Positions 33,254 through 35,482 of a DNA stretch of 35,482 nt are shown here, one piece after another. How positions within the stretch are numbered: the stretch's first letter is position 1; each line of letters starts with the position of its first letter. Under the pieces are notes generated by a model, which saw nothing but the letters and a program-made list of their open reading frames with translations, searched no databases and was not told the origin of the DNA. This stretch comes from an uncultured Verrucomicrobiota bacterium (GTDB lineage Bacteria; Verrucomicrobiota; Kiritimatiellia; RFP12; UBA3636): contig CASEAR010000131.1 of the NCBI GenBank assembly GCA_949285835.1, positions 1-35,482 on the forward strand. Reading direction: 5' to 3'. The translations under genes and the position numbers were made by a program.

Positions 33254-35482
33254 TCAATAACCTTCAAAAAGAAGCAGATTCCTGTCCTCCAGGATCTTTT
33301 TTGCCCGGCGGTTCCTGTTTCTGGACTCTGCGAAGACGGCCTTCCCGTTCTCCGAGAATTCGTCTGACTCCAGATTTGTCAAAATTTCTCCTGCCCGTTC
33401 TATGACGGTATCTGGCATTCCGGCGAGTTTCGCCACGGCGATGCCGTAGCTCTTGTCCGCTGCGCCGTCCGTAATCTTTCTCAGGAAAACTATGCCGTCC
33501 CCACGCTCCTTGACCATCACGCTGCAATTGACGGCGCCGCTCAGCGTGGCCGCCAGAGCAGTCAGTTCGTGGTAGTGCGTTGCGAAGAGCGTCTTGGCTT
33601 TGACCGAAGCCGTATTGTGCAGATACTCCGCCACTGCCCAGGCAATACTGATGCCGTCAAACGTGCTCGTGCCGCGTCCGATTTCGTCGAGAACAATAAG
33701 ACTGCGCGGAGTGGCGTTGTTGAGGATATTGGCAGTCTCCTGCATCTCCACCATGAAAGTGCTCCTGCCGCGCACCAGATCATCGCTTGCGCCCACACGC
33801 GTGAACACCCGGTCCACTACGCCGATCTCCGCGCTGTCGGCGGGCACGAACGATCCCGTCTGCGCCATAACCACAATCATGGCCACCTGCCTGATGTAGG
33901 TGGACTTGCCTGCCATGTTGGGCCCGGTGATAACCATAATCTGACGGCCGCTGCAATCCAGCCGCGTATCGTTGGGCACGAATCTCTCCGCGTCCGGCAG
34001 CTGCTCTATGACAGGATGCCGCCCCCCCTCAATGATAATGGAGTCGCCGCCGTTGACGCGGGGTCTCACATATCCCAGAGCCAGAGCCCGATCCGCCAGA
34101 GATGCCAGCACATCGGCCTCCGCCAGCGCGCGCGCCGTCGTTTGAATCGGCACGGTCTGCGCCACCACCTCCGCGCGGAGCTTTTCGAATATACTCTGCT
34201 CCAGTTCAAGGGCGCGCGCCGCCGCACCCGAAATTTTCTCTTCCCGTTCCTTAAGCTCTGGCGTGGTAAACCGTTCGCCGTTCACCATGGTCTGCTTGCG
34301 TATATACCGTTCCGGCACGTTTGCGGCCTGCCCCGCCGACACCTCTATAAAGTACCCGAACACCTTGTTGTACTTTACCTTGAGCGTCTTTATACCGGTT
34401 TTCTCCACTTCTCCGGCCTGATAAGCCGCGATCCATGCCCGCGCGTCGGACGCCGCCGACCTCAAATCGTCCAGCTCGGGATCCACCCCGTCGCGAATCA
34501 CACCGCCTTCCGAAATGCCAGCGGGCGCCGGATCATTAAGCTTCGATTCGATCTCCCGCGACAGCTCCGGCAGCGGATCCATATCGCCGGCGATGCGGAG
34601 AAGCAGTGAGCCGCACCCCGGAACCGCAGCAGACGCTCCGCGCACGGCCTCCGCCGCAGCCGGCACCCGCTTCAGCGCCGAAGCCACGGCAAGAACATCC
34701 CTTGGGCCGCCGCGCCCCAGAGAAATGCGCGCTATAGTGCGCTCCAAGTCGCGCACCTCGCCGAGAACCGTCCGCAGCGCCGTAAGCGACTTGCGATCCT
34801 TGACAAGGCACTCCACAGCGTCGAGCCTGCCGTTTATGCCGTCCACATCGCACAGCGGCCTCTGTATCCACCGGTACAGCAGCCTCGCGCCCATGGGCGT
34901 GCGCGTGGCGTTCAGCACCCCGTACAACGAATCGGCATATTCCGGAGCGCTTGTATTTTCCCTCGCCCCCGGAAGCAGATCAAGATGACGGCACGCCGCA
35001 TCGTCCAGAACCATGCGCCCGGACGAATCCGCCATACGGATGCGGCGGACATGCGAAATATCGCGGCGCAGATTGTCCCTCACATGCTGCAGAAGCGCTC
35101 CCGCAGCAGCAGCCGCAAGCGGCTCCCCGCCGCAGCCGAAACCGTCCAGGGAACGCACTCCGAAGTGACGTTCCAGCATGGCCACGGCCGATTCGGCGTC
35201 AAACAGCCAGGAATCCACCGGCGTCACGCACCTCACACCGGCGGACTGCATCAGCCGTGCGCAAATTTCAGCGGAACCCTCTCCTGTTCCGTCGTCCCTC
35301 GGCACAATCCCCTCGCCCGGAGCTATGCGCCTGAGCGCCGACACGGCCTCTTCCTCCCCATCGGCCATCTCCGCCACAAGCTCGCCCGTAGACAAGTCAA
35401 GAGCCGCGGCCGCATAACGCCGTCCCCCGCCGCGGCAGGGTTCAGACACTGCCACAGCGGCAAGGTAGTTGTTGCGGTCGTC
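33254..35482 (-). CDS. mutS: DNA mismatch repair ATPase MutS (5' end outside the window)
   Basis: MutS recognises mismatched bases and starts repair. About 742 C-terminal residues are present, and the frame runs off the right edge, so the N-terminal mismatch-reading domain with its Phe-x-Glu motif (roughly 115 residues) is not visible. Present are the connector and lever domains, the clamp region (KVKYNKVFGYFIEVS), the Walker A loop TGPNMAGKSTYIRQ, DRVFTRVGASDDLVRGRSTF, Walker B LIVLDEIGRGTSTFDG, and the FATHYHELT His. The C-terminus ends soon after a short helical tail. The start of the visible frame, NNYLAAVAV, corresponds to the beginning of the second domain. Confidence 0.97.
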   Translation of the reverse strand, partial: DDRNNYLAAVAVSEPCRGGGRRYAAAALDLSTGELVAEMADGEEEAVSALRRIAPGEGIVPRDDGTGEGSAEICARLMQSAGVRCVTPVDSWLFDAESAVAMLERHFGVRSLDGFGCGGEPLAAAAAGALLQHVRDNLRRDISHVRRIRMADSSGRMVLDDAACRHLDLLPGARENTSAPEYADSLYGVLNATRTPMGARLLYRWIQRPLCDVDGINGRLDAVECLVKDRKSLTALRTVLGEVRDLERTIARISLGRGGPRDVLAVASALKRVPAAAEAVRGASAAVPGCGSLLLRIAGDMDPLPELSREIESKLNDPAPAGISEGGVIRDGVDPELDDLRSAASDARAWIAAYQAGEVEKTGIKTLKVKYNKVFGYFIEVSAGQAANVPERYIRKQTMVNGERFTTPELKEREEKISGAAARALELEQSIFEKLRAEVVAQTVPIQTTARALAEADVLASLADRALALGYVRPRVNGGDSIIIEGGRHPVIEQLPDAERFVPNDTRLDCSGRQIMVITGPNMAGKSTYIRQVAMIVVMAQTGSFVPADSAEIGVVDRVFTRVGASDDLVRGRSTFMVEMQETANILNNATPRSLIVLDEIGRGTSTFDGISIAWAVAEYLHNTASVKAKTLFATHYHELTALAATLSGAVNCSVMVKERGDGIVFLRKITDGAADKSYGIAVAKLAGMPDTVIERAGEILTNLESDEFSENGKAVFAESRNRNRRAKKILEDRNLLLFEGY

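Overview
This 35.5 kb window comes from a GC-rich, diderm and very probably anaerobic bacterium. I would place it in the PVC superphylum, most likely Kiritimatiellota or Lentisphaerota; this is an inference from gene content, because no rRNA gene is present. An outer membrane is indicated by an LptE-like lipoprotein and a BamD-like TPR protein. Anaerobic life on sulfated glycans is indicated by three sulfatases, an oxygen-sensitive radical-SAM sulfatase-maturating enzyme and a GH113-type glycosidase. No tRNA, rRNA, insertion sequence, phage or CRISPR array was recognised.

Layout. 1-2568 (+): rplU-rpmA behind a strong promoter and closed by a terminator, then a dus-type tRNA-dihydrouridine synthase and an MntP-like manganese exporter. 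2656-3846 (-): a GH113-like glycosidase with a decayed partial copy of itself downstream and a palindrome over its promoter. 4136-8297 (+): an apparent operon of an unknown membrane-anchored protein, an M3 oligopeptidase, a DedA protein and an FmdB-type zinc-ribbon protein. 8363-9442: a membrane zincin-like protein divergent from rpsT (S20). 9567-11241 (-): a bamD-like gene followed by lptE. 11361-12941 (+): serA. 13307-16656 (-): a metF-metH methionine operon. 17248-17823 (+): a small BspA-type leucine-rich-repeat gene behind an AT-rich promoter island. 18017-23551 (-): a tight four-gene operon of three sulfatases and their maturase. 24261-28281 (-): a fused bioW-bioF gene, a ZIP metal transporter and an M14 carboxypeptidase. 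29122-32921 (-): accD, accA and a fused carboxyltransferase/biotin-carrier gene. 33254 to the right edge (-): mutS, cut by the window.

How the genes work together. The most interesting locus is 29122-32921. The two acetyl-CoA carboxyltransferase subunits (AccD, AccA) are co-transcribed with a protein joining an oxaloacetate/pyruvate carboxyltransferase (OadA/PycB/transcarboxylase 5S type) to an AccB-like biotin carrier. No biotin carboxylase (AccC) is present in the operon. Together these parts could transfer CO2 from oxaloacetate to acetyl-CoA, giving pyruvate and malonyl-CoA without ATP, analogous to propionibacterial methylmalonyl-CoA transcarboxylase. The neighbouring BioW-BioF fusion would supply biotin precursor. 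This is a hypothesis; the alternative is an ordinary carboxylase whose AccC is encoded elsewhere. In the sulfatase operon the maturase would activate its own co-transcribed, apparently cytoplasmic sulfatases. MetF and a short MetH form the methyl branch of methionine synthesis.
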